Shown: positions 50,116 through 57,507 of the stretch, in pieces
Layout: each line of letters opens with the position of its first letter
Position numbering within the stretch: position 1 is the first letter of the stretch
IMG/VR virus record: IMGVR_UViG_3300036841_000070
Span: 1 to 60,041 of that record
Length of the DNA: 60,041 nt
Reading direction: 5' to 3' (one strand)
Origin: a virus
Position numbers and translations under genes: made by a program
The notes under the pieces: generated by a model
The model's database searches: none
Seen by the model: only the letters and a program-made list of their open reading frames with translations
What the model was told of the DNA's origin: nothing

Positions 50116-50296
50116 CTTGTTTCCTTCCTGGAATCTTACTTGTGCCGAAACAGTAGGTGCAGGGGCGGGTTGGATACCCGCCCTTGCCCCAGTCCGGTGC
50201 TACGATGGTGCGCTCGCCGCAGTGGGGACAGATTATCCATTTCCATCCCGGCACGACATTGCGGCTCTTACGAACCTCCCACTCAGGCAGCATCAC
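50087..50296 (-). CDS. Small zinc-ribbon protein
   Basis: 69 residues. CPHC and CTYC, 24 residues apart, form a zinc ribbon; Lys/Arg-rich elsewhere. Overlaps the helicase start by 29 bases. Nucleic-acid binding likely. Confidence 0.65.
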   Translation of the reverse strand: MMLPEWEVRKSRNVVPGWKWIICPHCGERTIVAPDWGKGGYPTRPCTYCFGTSKIPGRKQVERHIHRAK

Positions 50297-50493
50297 TCCC
50301 GTACCCTGACGCGGTCGTCAGCGTCGAAGGTCAGATGCTCAAAAGTGAGGTGCCCGTTATACGTGACGCGCACTTCTTGGCCGACGATGCTGAGTTCGCA
50401 GATATGGTAATACTTTCTGATGCTGCCCTCTTTGACGACTAGGATGTCGCCTGCCTCTAGCTGGTCGGCGTAGAGTCTGACGATCCTAGCCAT
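50293..50493 (-). CDS. Small beta-rich hypothetical protein
   Basis: 66 residues from ATG50493. ARIVRLYADQLEAGDILVVKEG and strands after it suggest an SH3/OB-like barrel. Four-base overlap with the next gene. No family recognised. Confidence 0.6.
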   Translation of the reverse strand: MARIVRLYADQLEAGDILVVKEGSIRKYYHICELSIVGQEVRVTYNGHLTFEHLTFDADDRVRVRE

Positions 50494-50692
50494 CGATGTG
50501 CTTGAGAACGCCGTCCTTGATTGTGTAGTTCGGCTTCTCGTCAACCTCGACGATGCGCGTGTTACGGACGAGCACCCAGCGGCTCGCCAAGTCCTTGACG
50601 TAGGCGTCGGCCTCGGCCTCTGTGGCAAAGACCAGGCCGTTGCCGACCCACTCGCCTGTGTCGTCTGCGATAACCTGCGGTTTGTAAGGCAT
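50486..50692 (-). CDS. Small hypothetical protein
   Basis: 68 residues from ATG50692 (GGGAA upstream). Alpha/beta; GLVFATEAEADAYVKDLASRW resembles small phage accessory proteins with a single conserved helix. Overlaps the next gene by 8 bases. Confidence 0.6.
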   Translation of the reverse strand: MPYKPQVIADDTGEWVGNGLVFATEAEADAYVKDLASRWVLVRNTRIVEVDEKPNYTIKDGVLKHIDG

Positions 50693-50715
50693 TTCCCAGC
50701 CCTTTCCCAGCCTCG

Positions 50716-51369
50716 CTAGACGTTCTCGCGCGGGTCTAGGCCGCGCAGACGCAAGGCTGTCTCGGCGTTGGCAACACGGCTTCCCCAGTCGTCGTAGACG
50801 CGCCCGCCGCAGACCGGGCCGATGCCAAGCTCGCGGCTGATGCGGTTGGTTATGCGCGTGTTGCATTGGCTGCATCGTCCGATGGTGCGACCGTACAGGA
50901 CGGCTGCGTTGCCAATGCCGTACCTGACGATCTTCTTGACGACATCGGGCGCGCGACCGAGGTATGTTTCGTTCGGCCCGATGATCTGGACAACGTACTT
51001 GTTCTTGCGCTCCTTGTTCTCCCTGATGCGATAGAACGCGATGTCGTTATCGCTGTGCTCGTTGGGGACGGCATACCTTCCTGGCGGGATGTCCTCAACG
51101 GTCGGGTTGTTCTTGCTTCGATCATCCTGCCCTGGCAGGAGCGGACGCCCCTTCAAAGCCGAGATGATCTTGCCAGCGTCGCCCTTCGTCAGACCGGCCT
51201 CTGTTAGTTCCTTGATACGGAGTAGCCACGACTCGGGGATGTCGCGGCTCTCGACCAGGCCCTTGATGTAGCCGATCTGGGGCGGCGTAGCTGGGTCCTT
51301 CGTCCAGGCCGGTAGCTCGTCCGACGGCTTCTCACTCCGGAGTAGTCTGAGTTGCTCGTCACTTACCAC
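50716..51369 (-). CDS. DUF6011-like zinc-binding protein
   Basis: 217 residues from GTG51369. The C-terminal segment GRCSQCNTRITNRISRELGIGPVCGGRVYDDWG has four cysteines in the pattern of a DUF6011-like domain. The N-terminal half contains TPPQIGYIKGLVESRDI and ALTEAGLT-like helices. Common in actinophage early regions; function unknown, DNA binding likely. Confidence 0.65.
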   Translation of the reverse strand: MVSDEQLRLLRSEKPSDELPAWTKDPATPPQIGYIKGLVESRDIPESWLLRIKELTEAGLTKGDAGKIISALKGRPLLPGQDDRSKNNPTVEDIPPGRYAVPNEHSDNDIAFYRIRENKERKNKYVVQIIGPNETYLGRAPDVVKKIVRYGIGNAAVLYGRTIGRCSQCNTRITNRISRELGIGPVCGGRVYDDWGSRVANAETALRLRGLDPRENV

Positions 51370-51553
51370 GCTTCTTGGCTCCCTTCTTCTTGGGCTTAGG
51401 CTTTTCCATCTGGCTGTGAACTTCGCGGTGGATATCCGTGATCAGACCGCGCTCCTCATCGGAGTAGTCGTCGCTGATGCCTGCGTCTGCCAGGGCGCGT
51501 TGCAGAACATCGCCTGCCTTCTGGCTCATAACGAGCACAACCTGGCGCTCCAT
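51359..51553 (-). CDS. Small protein with basic tail
   Basis: 64 residues. Helical (GDVLQRALADAGISDDYSDEERGLI), with a Lys-rich end (KPKPKKKGAKKRGK). Starts on the base where the upstream gene stops and overlaps the next by 11 bases. Confidence 0.6.
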   Translation of the reverse strand: MERQVVLVMSQKAGDVLQRALADAGISDDYSDEERGLITDIHREVHSQMEKPKPKKKGAKKRGK

Positions 51554-51864
51554 CAGGACTCCGGCTTCTCTGTCGGGCCAAGGCTGCGGCTTAGCTGGAC
51601 TGGCAGGTTCTTGTCACGGATGCCGTCACGCAGCCCCATGACCTCGTCCTTCGACAAGAGCAGCTCCCAGTCCTCAAGCGGGTTCCAACGGATGCTGAGT
51701 GCCGTCGTGCCAGCCTTCGGACGCAAGCTGAAGAGTCGCTCGGTTTTGCTCTGGTTGAAGCCGAGATAGACCGCCGTCATCTCGCGCATATACCAGCGGT
51801 GGTTGCCAGATTGGCTTTTGAACTGCACGCGGTAGAGCGCACCAATTTCGAGCTTGGGTTCCAT
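51553..51864 (-). CDS. Hypothetical beta-rich protein
   Basis: 103 residues from ATG51864. The start directly follows GCGGGGAGGTAAA, making this the clearest case in which the dispersed element acts as the ribosome-binding site and start of a real gene. Beta-prone sequence (ALYRVQFKSQSGNHRWYMREMTAVYLGF). No family recognised. Confidence 0.65.
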   Translation of the reverse strand: MEPKLEIGALYRVQFKSQSGNHRWYMREMTAVYLGFNQSKTERLFSLRPKAGTTALSIRWNPLEDWELLLSKDEVMGLRDGIRDKNLPVQLSRSLGPTEKPES

Positions 51865-51877
51865 TTTACCTCCCCGC
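51862..51877 (-). repeat. Dispersed SD-like element used as a real start
   Basis: GCGGGGAGGTAAAATG on the minus strand. Its ATG is the start of the 103-residue gene and its TAA stops the small membrane protein upstream. Confidence 0.8.
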
Positions 51878-51949
51878 TCTGATCTCATAGACATAGGCTC
51901 CGTAGAGGACAAGTACGCAGAAGATGGCCATCCACTTCTCGCGTGTCAT
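51866..51949 (-). CDS. Micro membrane protein
   Basis: 27 residues from ATG51949, which overlaps the upstream stop (ATGA). One membrane segment (WMAIFCVLVLYGAYVY) and the end EIRAGR. It fills exactly the gap between two genes, which supports translation. Confidence 0.5.
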   Translation of the reverse strand: MTREKWMAIFCVLVLYGAYVYEIRAGR

Positions 51950-52272
51950 GACTTGCTTGACCTCCAGAACGAGAGCTTGTCGCCCGGCTTGAGCTGGAAG
52001 ATTTCTCCGTCCATCGTGTCCTGGAACTTGTGCTCCTGCTTGAGTGTGAAGTCGCCGCTGGGGCAGACGTTGCTGATGACGCCGTAGTCCATCGCCTGGA
52101 AGGCGTTGCCCGGACTGATGCCCTGCGGCTCGTTGGGGTAGTCAAGCCCCTCGTTCGGGACAGCGAGCTTGCGCTCAAACGCTATGGCATAGACCATAGC
52201 GGTAATGTGGAAGCCGCCCCAACGGAGCTTGAGACGCCTACCGCCACGGATAATCTCCGTGTTGAGTGGCAT
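51946..52272 (-). CDS. Hypothetical protein
   Basis: 108 residues from ATG52272. Mixed alpha/beta; a His, several acidic residues and LKPGDKLSFWRSSKS at the end. No family recognised. Confidence 0.6.
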   Translation of the reverse strand: MPLNTEIIRGGRRLKLRWGGFHITAMVYAIAFERKLAVPNEGLDYPNEPQGISPGNAFQAMDYGVISNVCPSGDFTLKQEHKFQDTMDGEIFQLKPGDKLSFWRSSKS

Positions 52273-52398
52273 ATGTAAACCTTTCGGTCGAATGATTAAG
52301 TGGCACCCTTTCCCCTTGGTGCCTGCCAGGCAGTTCGCTGTGCGGTTCGGCCCCGCATCTTCCGCGCGGTGGAAGGCCGCGCCCTGGCCCGCTCGTTA

Positions 52399-52629
52399 CT
52401 ACAGAAGGATCAAGTCCTCCGCTGCCACCGTCCTCAAACCTCCAGGATCGGCGTAGAACTGAATGAGGTCTTGCCGCCGAACCCCTCCTCCTGGGAGGGG
52501 TCCAGCGGGCAGATACCTTCTGAAGCCGGTGACGCGGTGCTCACGTTCGATAGTGATACCGTGCCATTCGCCATCGGCGTTCTTGCTGAAGACCTTCGAG
52601 ATTTGTAGAACCTTGCGGCCTACAATCAT
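52399..52629 (-). CDS. Small hypothetical protein
   Basis: 76 residues from ATG52629. Beta-prone N-terminus, then AGPLPGGGVRRQDLIQFYADPGG. Followed by a 126-base gap without a gene that holds a GGCACC/GGTGCC hairpin. Confidence 0.55.
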   Translation of the reverse strand: MIVGRKVLQISKVFSKNADGEWHGITIEREHRVTGFRRYLPAGPLPGGGVRRQDLIQFYADPGGLRTVAAEDLILL

Positions 52630-52655
52630 GCGTGCGATCTGACCTTCGTCAGTCG

Positions 52656-53783
52656 CTACTTGGAAGGGTTTGCCTTGCGCGAACGGGTGACGCGGACCTT
52701 GCGGGACTTGGGAGCGGGCTGAGGCTCTTCCATCTCCTCCTCCTCCTCGTCCTCCTCATCCTCGTCCTCGTCCTCATCCTCCTCGTCCTCGTCAAGCTCC
52801 TCTTCCATCTCCTCCTCGTCCTCAAGCTCCTCCTCGTCCTCCTCGTCCTCCTCGTCCGGCTCCTCCTCCACCTGCTTGGCGCGCCGCCTGGTCTTGGTGG
52901 CCTTGGCCTTCGCGGTGTCCTTCGCCTTCGCCTTGGTCGAGTTGGACTTGTCCTGCTTGATGATGACGGACTCGGCCCCCTCCGGGCCGTGGTCGCGGAG
53001 CAGCCTGCGGCCGGTCATCGAGCCGGGGAGCGTCCAGTCGTACTTGTCCTCGATCATCTGGCCGATGTCGCCCCAGCTGGTGGCGGGCTTCTTGTTGCGC
53101 TCGCGGTAGATCAGCTTGGCGATGTTGCGCTTCTTCGCGTCGCTCAGCCCGGCGAGCTTGTCCGCGCCGCGCGTGCGGCCGGTGGTCTGCTTGGCGCCGT
53201 TGTCGGCGGCGGCGGCCTTGGTCGGCCGCTTCTTGGCGGTGCTCGCCTTGGCGGCGGGCTTCCTCGTGGCCATGCTGAACTTCCCTTCCTTGTCTCGTTG
53301 GATATTCGTTTTCTGTCTACCGTGCAATTGTGCGTGATGTCTCTTGCACAAGAACCGGATGTTGCTTAGATCGTTGTTGCCGTTGTCGCCGTCGATGTGA
53401 TGAATCTCGGGCTTATCTGAGCAATCTTCGATCTCACACTCAATAGGAACTTTCCCTTTGAGTTCCCTCCTGGCGCGAATCTTCTTCCCGCCATAAGTTG
53501 CATCGTCACCCTTATAGGAGTGGTGTTGTTTCGGTGGCCTCCTTGTCTCGGATCGGTTGATTGACTCCGGCACCCTAGCAGGGTAGCGCGGAATTGGCAA
53601 CAAATTGGTGCCCCTAAAGAGCACCGTAGGATGTATCCTCCATATACCTATGAGGACGCGACCGAACCCCTTACGTGACCATTTGACGGTGAACTTATCG
53701 TCGCCCGGTATCAGGCCCGTCAAAAAGCCTGCCTTCCAAGGGTGCTCGCGGTCGGGCAGATATATGACGACTCGTCTGCCCAT
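52656..53783 (-). CDS. HNH nuclease fused to a histone-like basic/acidic protein
   Basis: 375 residues in one frame. Residues about 115-155 are an HNH domain (CEIEDCSDKPEIHHIDGDNGNNDLSNIRFLCKRHH). Met171 (codon at 53273, with GGAAGGGAAG upstream) begins MATRKPAAKASTAKKRPTKA, a histone H1-like Lys/Ala region, then a domain with DIGQMIEDKYDWTLPGSMTGRRLLRD, and a tail of almost pure Glu/Asp. Two products may arise: a fusion and a separate 205-residue DNA-binding protein. The frame is also open upstream to CTG53876, next to an SD-like element, at the stop of the preceding gene. Confidence 0.7.
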   Translation of the reverse strand: MGRRVVIYLPDREHPWKAGFLTGLIPGDDKFTVKWSRKGFGRVLIGIWRIHPTVLFRGTNLLPIPRYPARVPESINRSETRRPPKQHHSYKGDDATYGGKKIRARRELKGKVPIECEIEDCSDKPEIHHIDGDNGNNDLSNIRFLCKRHHAQLHGRQKTNIQRDKEGKFSMATRKPAAKASTAKKRPTKAAAADNGAKQTTGRTRGADKLAGLSDAKKRNIAKLIYRERNKKPATSWGDIGQMIEDKYDWTLPGSMTGRRLLRDHGPEGAESVIIKQDKSNSTKAKAKDTAKAKATKTRRRAKQVEEEPDEEDEEDEEELEDEEEMEEELDEDEEDEDEDEDEEDEEEEEMEEPQPAPKSRKVRVTRSRKANPSK

Positions 53784-53872
53784 AAGTCGGCGTGCTTCGT
53801 ACCAGTAGTTGACCGGCCCCGGTTCGACCCGATATGAGCGGTCGAATACCGGCTGACGCTTGCGCTTTCTCT

Positions 53873-54160
53873 TCAGCTTGCCTCCCCGCTTGTGGTCTCA
53901 GGCGGCGCGAAGTCCGCCTCTGTTACTGGTGGGTCCGCGATGTAGTTCCTGATCTGCTTGATCAGGCCCGCGCACGCCTCGGCCTTGAGCATGTTGCCGA
54001 GTGTGAGGTGCTCGATATCGTAGATGTGGTAGTCCTCCTCGATGTCGTGCTTATCGACCCAGGCGACGGCATCGCGCAGCGTGTCGAAGCTGACTACTGG
54101 TCGTGGGATATCGTCTGCTATCCAAACGCGGCAGACAACGTGGCGAGCGTAACGCTCCAT
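53873..54160 (-). CDS. Hypothetical protein
   Basis: 95 residues. Alpha/beta; FDTLRDAVAWVDKHDIEEDYHIYDIEHL. No family recognised. Ends TTSGEAS, encoded by a copy of the SD-like element in a third reading frame. Confidence 0.6.
   Translation of the reverse strand: MERYARHVVCRVWIADDIPRPVVSFDTLRDAVAWVDKHDIEEDYHIYDIEHLTLGNMLKAEACAGLIKQIRNYIADPPVTEADFAPPETTSGEAS
53874..53889 (-). repeat. Dispersed SD-like element with CTG
   Basis: GCGGGGAGGCAAGCTG on the minus strand. The CTG (53876-53874) overlaps the stop of the upstream gene (CTGA) and is in frame with the HNH fusion protein. Confidence 0.75.
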
Positions 54161-54376
54161 TCATTCCTCCTGTTCGTAGGGCCAGATTACGTTGGTGGTA
54201 GCAAGCGCCTGCGCCTCCTCATGCGCCATCTGCACTGGCTCTACAGATTCCCAGCCGTTATCTTCTGCCAGGTCCATAGCGTAGGCCCGTGCATCAATTT
54301 CGCTGATAAATGGTCCGAATACATCTACGTGGTCGTAATCAGGGGGTTCCTTCGCTACCACGTACCATTGGCTCAC
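54161..54376 (-). CDS. Small acidic protein
   Basis: 71 residues from GTG54376 (GTGA overlap with the upstream stop). FISEIDARAYAMDLAEDNGW resembles the 68-residue protein encoded at 50486-50692, so the two may be paralogues of one small alpha/beta family. Confidence 0.6.
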   Translation of the reverse strand: MSQWYVVAKEPPDYDHVDVFGPFISEIDARAYAMDLAEDNGWESVEPVQMAHEEAQALATTNVIWPYEQEE

Positions 54377-54573
54377 GCCTCGTGAACCTCGACGGTCACC
54401 TTGATCGCCTTGGGGTTGCCGAGCCTGGCGAAGCCGGAGTTCCCCAGGTACAACGTTCTGAGATCGGTCGGCCGCTCCTCCGTGTCGTAGCGCACGACTG
54501 ACTTCTTCGGGTCGCTCAGGAGGAGGATGACTTCGATCTTGGGCTTGGAATTGCTCGTCTTAGGTTGAGGCAT
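54373..54573 (-). CDS. Small hypothetical protein
   Basis: 66 residues, ATG54573, with CAGGAGTG upstream. Beta-prone; polar N-terminus. No family recognised. Confidence 0.6.
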   Translation of the reverse strand: MPQPKTSNSKPKIEVILLLSDPKKSVVRYDTEERPTDLRTLYLGNSGFARLGNPKAIKVTVEVHEA

Positions 54574-54594
54574 GGCACTCCTGTCAGAATTTTT

Positions 54595-54768
54595 TCAGGG
54601 GGAGGGTGTTAGGATCAACAGCGCGGCGAGCGCCGCGATCACGAGTACGAGGATGGCGACGGCAACCCATCGCCAGATGTGGCGGCGCTCGTTCTTCACG
54701 AGTCGTCGCTCAAACGAGCGCCGCTGGCTTGCCTGGAACTCGTTGCGAATCTGTTCCAGAGACTTCAC
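54595..54768 (-). CDS. Single-pass membrane protein
   Basis: 57 residues from GTG54768 (GTGA overlap). A basic helical N-terminus (FQASQRRSFERRLVKNERRH), then one strong membrane segment (VAVAILVLVIAALAALLIL) reaching the C-terminus. Tail-anchored layout. Function unknown. Confidence 0.6.
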   Translation of the reverse strand: MKSLEQIRNEFQASQRRSFERRLVKNERRHIWRWVAVAILVLVIAALAALLILTPSP

Positions 54769-55025
54769 TTGACGGTGAGTCCTCCCTTCGCGTTGCGGTA
54801 GATGCTCGCGTACCACGAGCGGTCTGTGAACGGGTCCGGCCCGACGACGTTGAACGTGATGTCCTCGGGCAGCTGATCGGCGTAGCCGCTGAACTTCTGC
54901 CACTCCTTCATAGCCGCCGTATCGTACAGGTAGACGGTGTGCGGTGCTTCCTTGATCGCGAGCTTGAGCGCGGCCTTCGTCGGCTTCTTGTTGGTGAAGT
55001 CGGCACCGCCTTGTGCGTAGATCAT
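54765..55025 (-). CDS. Hypothetical protein
   Basis: 86 residues from ATG55025; GTG55031 in the same frame is possible. Pattern MIYAQGGADFTNKKPTKAAL, then VYLYDTAAMKEW and DITFNVVGPDPFTDRSWYA, is one I associate with small conserved actinophage proteins of unknown role. Confidence 0.65.
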   Translation of the reverse strand: MIYAQGGADFTNKKPTKAALKLAIKEAPHTVYLYDTAAMKEWQKFSGYADQLPEDITFNVVGPDPFTDRSWYASIYRNAKGGLTVK

Positions 55026-55027
55026 AT

Positions 55028-55213
55028 TCACTCCGGGTCCAACTCGTCGAATGATAGGGTATCCTCCACGCCGTCGTCGAACATGACCTTGCAAACGTCA
55101 GGCAAGGTCGGGTCATCGGACAGCGCTGTGATCCTGCCGTAGCGCTCGTTGGGCTTGAGTTCGTGGTGACCGTGAATTTGCACCCGCTGACCTTCTGACG
55201 GGTTCTCGATCAC
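55028..55213 (-). CDS. Small SH3-like protein
   Basis: 61 residues from GTG55213 (GTGA overlap). PSEGQRVQIHGHHELKPNERYGRITAL reads like a small SH3-type barrel. Function unknown. Confidence 0.6.
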   Translation of the reverse strand: MIENPSEGQRVQIHGHHELKPNERYGRITALSDDPTLPDVCKVMFDDGVEDTLSFDELDPE

Positions 55214-55419
55214 CCCTCCTCCTCAATCTGCGTAACGATCAGGTCGAGCAGATGCCGCACAAACGGCTCGCGCGGAATCATATCCGGCCGGATGTCGTCG
55301 ATCCGCTCGACCAGATCGGCCGTGATGCGGATCGGCAGGTACTGTGGCTCAACCACCTGGAGGGGAGGCTTCTTCACGGTGCCTCCCCGCTTCTTGGTCT
55401 TGGGATTGCTGACTGCCAT
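55210..55419 (-). CDS. Ribbon-helix-helix-like regulator
   Basis: 69 residues from ATG55419. PQYLPIRITADLVERIDDIRPDM...FVRHLLDLIVTQIEEEG fits a ribbon-helix-helix domain: one strand (LPIRI) and two helices. A basic N-terminal arm precedes it. An SD-like element sits at codons 11-16, with its GTG in frame, so a shorter form starting MKKPPLQVVEPQYLP is possible. Confidence 0.6.
   Translation of the reverse strand: MAVSNPKTKKRGGTVKKPPLQVVEPQYLPIRITADLVERIDDIRPDMIPREPFVRHLLDLIVTQIEEEG
55375..55390 (-). repeat. Dispersed SD-like element with in-frame GTG
   Basis: GCGGGGAGGCACCGTG on the minus strand, in the frame reading RGGTV of the ribbon-helix-helix gene. Confidence 0.75.
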
Positions 55420-55550
55420 TAGACCTTCACTGGCTCCTTCTTGGGTTCTGGGGTTTTGACCGGCTCCCGCTCTGGGACCGGCTCCTTGCTGGGCACTGGG
55501 TTCCTGATAGGCTCTACTGTGATCTTCTCCTTCTCTTTACCGATCTCCAT
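55419..55550 (-). CDS. Small Pro/Glu/Lys-repeat protein
   Basis: 43 residues from ATG55550. Mostly KEPV/EPVK-type repeats, disordered. The TAA overlaps the next ATG (TAATG). No function evident. Confidence 0.5.
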   Translation of the reverse strand: MEIGKEKEKITVEPIRNPVPSKEPVPEREPVKTPEPKKEPVKV

Positions 55551-55983
55551 GCTTGCGCTCCAGGTTGTAGAGTTTGTACGGGACGCCATATGCTTCAGCT
55601 AATGGCTTCGCTAGCCGCCAACGGCTATACGGCACCAAAAGCATCTTGGGGTAAGCGAACTGTGCTCGCCAACCTGTCTGTGCGGGGATGATCCCGCCCC
55701 AGAGGTTTACTTGTCCTGCAATCGTGATATCGTGCGGGGCGGCGAACATCCCTTCAGACTTCGTGTAACCCATATCGAATAGCCGGTTGAACGTCGCAGC
55801 AGCGTATGTACCGCAGGAACAATGAGGATCAGGAACCTCATGTTCATGCCGGTCGCATGTTGCCTCGAAATCCATAAACGGCTGCCACATTATGTGGTCG
55901 CGGGCGAAGCTGAATAGCCTGTTATCCTTGACTAGCCAGACGCGGTATCCGACCGCAGGCTCAATCGCGTCAGGAACCCTCAT
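55537..55983 (-). CDS. Conserved actinobacterial-type protein with Cys/His cluster
   Basis: 148 residues. The pattern GYRVWLVKDNRLFSFARDHIMWQPF, CDRHEHEVPDPHCSCGTYAA and QVNLWGGIIPAQTGWRAQFAYPKML belongs to a family I recall from many actinobacteria and their phages, of unknown function. The Cys and His residues suggest metal binding. Confidence 0.65.
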   Translation of the reverse strand: MRVPDAIEPAVGYRVWLVKDNRLFSFARDHIMWQPFMDFEATCDRHEHEVPDPHCSCGTYAAATFNRLFDMGYTKSEGMFAAPHDITIAGQVNLWGGIIPAQTGWRAQFAYPKMLLVPYSRWRLAKPLAEAYGVPYKLYNLERKHGDR

Positions 55984-56965
55984 CGAGTGTCTCGATCAAC
56001 TCCTGCGGCAGCTTCCACCACCACTCGTTGCCGCGCTTCACCGACTCAACCTCGGCTTCGGCCTTGGCCGCTTCCAAGGTGCGCTTCGTGATGCCGTAGT
56101 GCTTGGAGTCCTCGATGACTTCGGTCGCCCGCGCCTGGTGGTTGGGCGCGGCTCCGAGGTAGTCCACGAGGAACTCAAGCGCCTTCTCACGCTTCGTCGG
56201 CGGACGGCCCAACTTGCCTCCCCGACCTGGCTTGGCGAGCATGAGCATCGGGTCGAACCCTTCCTCAACTTCGCCGATGGTCGTGAGAAGCGGCTGCGGT
56301 CGCTCAATGCCCTCAACGTCGGCCTCGTCCATCTCGAACTCCAGAGGAAGCGGGTCGTCACGCAGCTGGCTCTTGACGCAGCACATAAGGATGCGATCCT
56401 TGTCCTCAGGGTCGCGCCCGACGATGTAGATCATACGTCCGGCGGCGGGCAGGCCAGAGCTTGCGCCGCCGATGGCGTTGAGCGGATGCGAGTTCTTCGC
56501 CACGTTCTTGATAACGTGATCGACGAGCACGAACGCACAGCCGGTTTCCTGCGCCAGCTTCTTCAGAGGGCGCGTGGCCTTGCGGATGCTGTCGCTCGTT
56601 CGCTTGACGCCCTCGCTCAGATGCTCGTTGACGGGGTCGCAGATGACGAGCTTGACCTTGTACTTCTCGATGTACTTCCGCATCCGCCCGATGTCCTCTG
56701 GGAACAACGGGTCGAAGTCATACTCGATCCGACGCTTGTTCGCGCCGATAGCCGTCAGGCGCGGGCCGAGCATGGTGCTGTCGATTTCCTCGGTCTGGCT
56801 AAGGACCACGACGCCCTTCTTTGCCACATCGGTGGCGATGCGAATGCCGAGCAGCGACTTGCCGCCACCCGGCCTCCCCGCTATGACGTGGACCGTACCC
56901 TCAAAGATACGGTCCTGCCATAGCGACTTGATGTTTTTGTTCTCAATCCTACTGGCTCTCGCCAT
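55970..56965 (-). CDS. RepA/DnaB-like AAA_25 ATPase
   Basis: 331 residues. Walker A AGRPGGGKS (29-37), Walker B LVICDP, then FVLVDHVIKN and NAIGGASSGLPAAGR as in RepA-type hexameric helicases. Residues 245-331 are a separate helical segment with a winged-helix look (RPPTKREKALEFLVDYLG). It is the second such ATPase here, so one may load or regulate the other. Two SD-like elements occur inside. Confidence 0.75.
   Translation of the reverse strand: MARASRIENKNIKSLWQDRIFEGTVHVIAGRPGGGKSLLGIRIATDVAKKGVVVLSQTEEIDSTMLGPRLTAIGANKRRIEYDFDPLFPEDIGRMRKYIEKYKVKLVICDPVNEHLSEGVKRTSDSIRKATRPLKKLAQETGCAFVLVDHVIKNVAKNSHPLNAIGGASSGLPAAGRMIYIVGRDPEDKDRILMCCVKSQLRDDPLPLEFEMDEADVEGIERPQPLLTTIGEVEEGFDPMLMLAKPGRGGKLGRPPTKREKALEFLVDYLGAAPNHQARATEVIEDSKHYGITKRTLEAAKAEAEVESVKRGNEWWWKLPQELIETLDEGS
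56210..56225 (-). repeat. Dispersed SD-like element with in-frame TTG
   Basis: TCGGGGAGGCAAGTTG on the minus strand. The TTG is in frame with the RepA-like protein at the border of its C-terminal domain (GRGGKLGRPP). Confidence 0.75.
56866..56881 (-). repeat. Dispersed SD-like element inside a Walker A region
   Basis: GCGGGGAGGCCGGGTG on the minus strand, encoding AGRPGG of the RepA-like Walker A motif. Here protein constraint alone could explain part of the match. Confidence 0.6.
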
Positions 56966-57125
56966 ACCTTCTCCCTTCTGTGACGCTGGTTTGCAGTACC
57001 CACGGCAGATCGCCCACGGCGCGGACGAGCCGCTCGCTCAATATCGTAGCAAGTGCTAGCTCGCCCGCATCGCGGGCCAGACCGTTGTCTTTGACCTCAA
57101 CCTCAACGACGAACTTGAACCTCAC
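56949..57125 (-). CDS. Small hypothetical protein
   Basis: 58 residues from GTG57125 (GTGA overlap). Beta strand VRFKFVVEVEVKD, then a helix; ferredoxin-like possibilities. No family recognised. Confidence 0.55.
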   Translation of the reverse strand: MRFKFVVEVEVKDNGLARDAGELALATILSERLVRAVGDLPWVLQTSVTEGRRYGESQ

Positions 57126-57343
57126 TCCTCCTCCGCGAACATCTTCTGGAAGCAAGGGTCGCAGGTGCCGCTGAGCATAAGCTCACGCCGCGCTGCTGAC
57201 TCGTTGGGCATGACGTCCTGAATCTTAGCGCCGTTGCGCCAGGCGATAAGCTGGTGCTGTTGCAGCACGATGGGCGGCTGCTCCTGCTCGCACATCGCGC
57301 AGGTCACCGTGACAGTGACCTTGTTGCGTCCGAAGTTGCTCAC
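57122..57343 (-). CDS. Small zinc-ribbon protein
   Basis: 73 residues from GTG57343, with GGAGG upstream. CAMC and CDPC, about 40 residues apart, form a zinc ribbon. Contains a helix with RRELMLSG. Confidence 0.6.
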   Translation of the reverse strand: MSNFGRNKVTVTVTCAMCEQEQPPIVLQQHQLIAWRNGAKIQDVMPNESAARRELMLSGTCDPCFQKMFAEEE

Positions 57344-57507
57344 TTCGCCTCCTTGATAGCCTTGAGGACTTTGTTGCACTCGTCGCGCAATTCCTTGATC
57401 TGCGCGTCGGTGAGGTTTCCCTGGAGGATGAACATTCCGTTCTCCACTCCGAGGACGTTCCACGACCCGTTCACAGCGGTGGGTCCGTGAATGCTAATCG
57501 AGTTCAT
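57340..57507 (-). CDS. Small hypothetical protein
   Basis: 55 residues from ATG57507, overlapping stops on both sides (ATGA before, GTGA after). NGMFILQGNLTDAQIKELRDE; alpha/beta. No family recognised. Confidence 0.6.
   Translation of the reverse strand: MNSISIHGPTAVNGSWNVLGVENGMFILQGNLTDAQIKELRDECNKVLKAIKEAK

Noticed and set aside
53341-53460. Group I intron around the HNH domain
   Set aside because: The HNH frame is continuous with the downstream protein and no intron core sequences were recognised.
55892-56923. 343-codon plus-strand frame opposite the RepA-like gene
   Set aside because: Antisense shadow of a gene with a clear Walker A motif.
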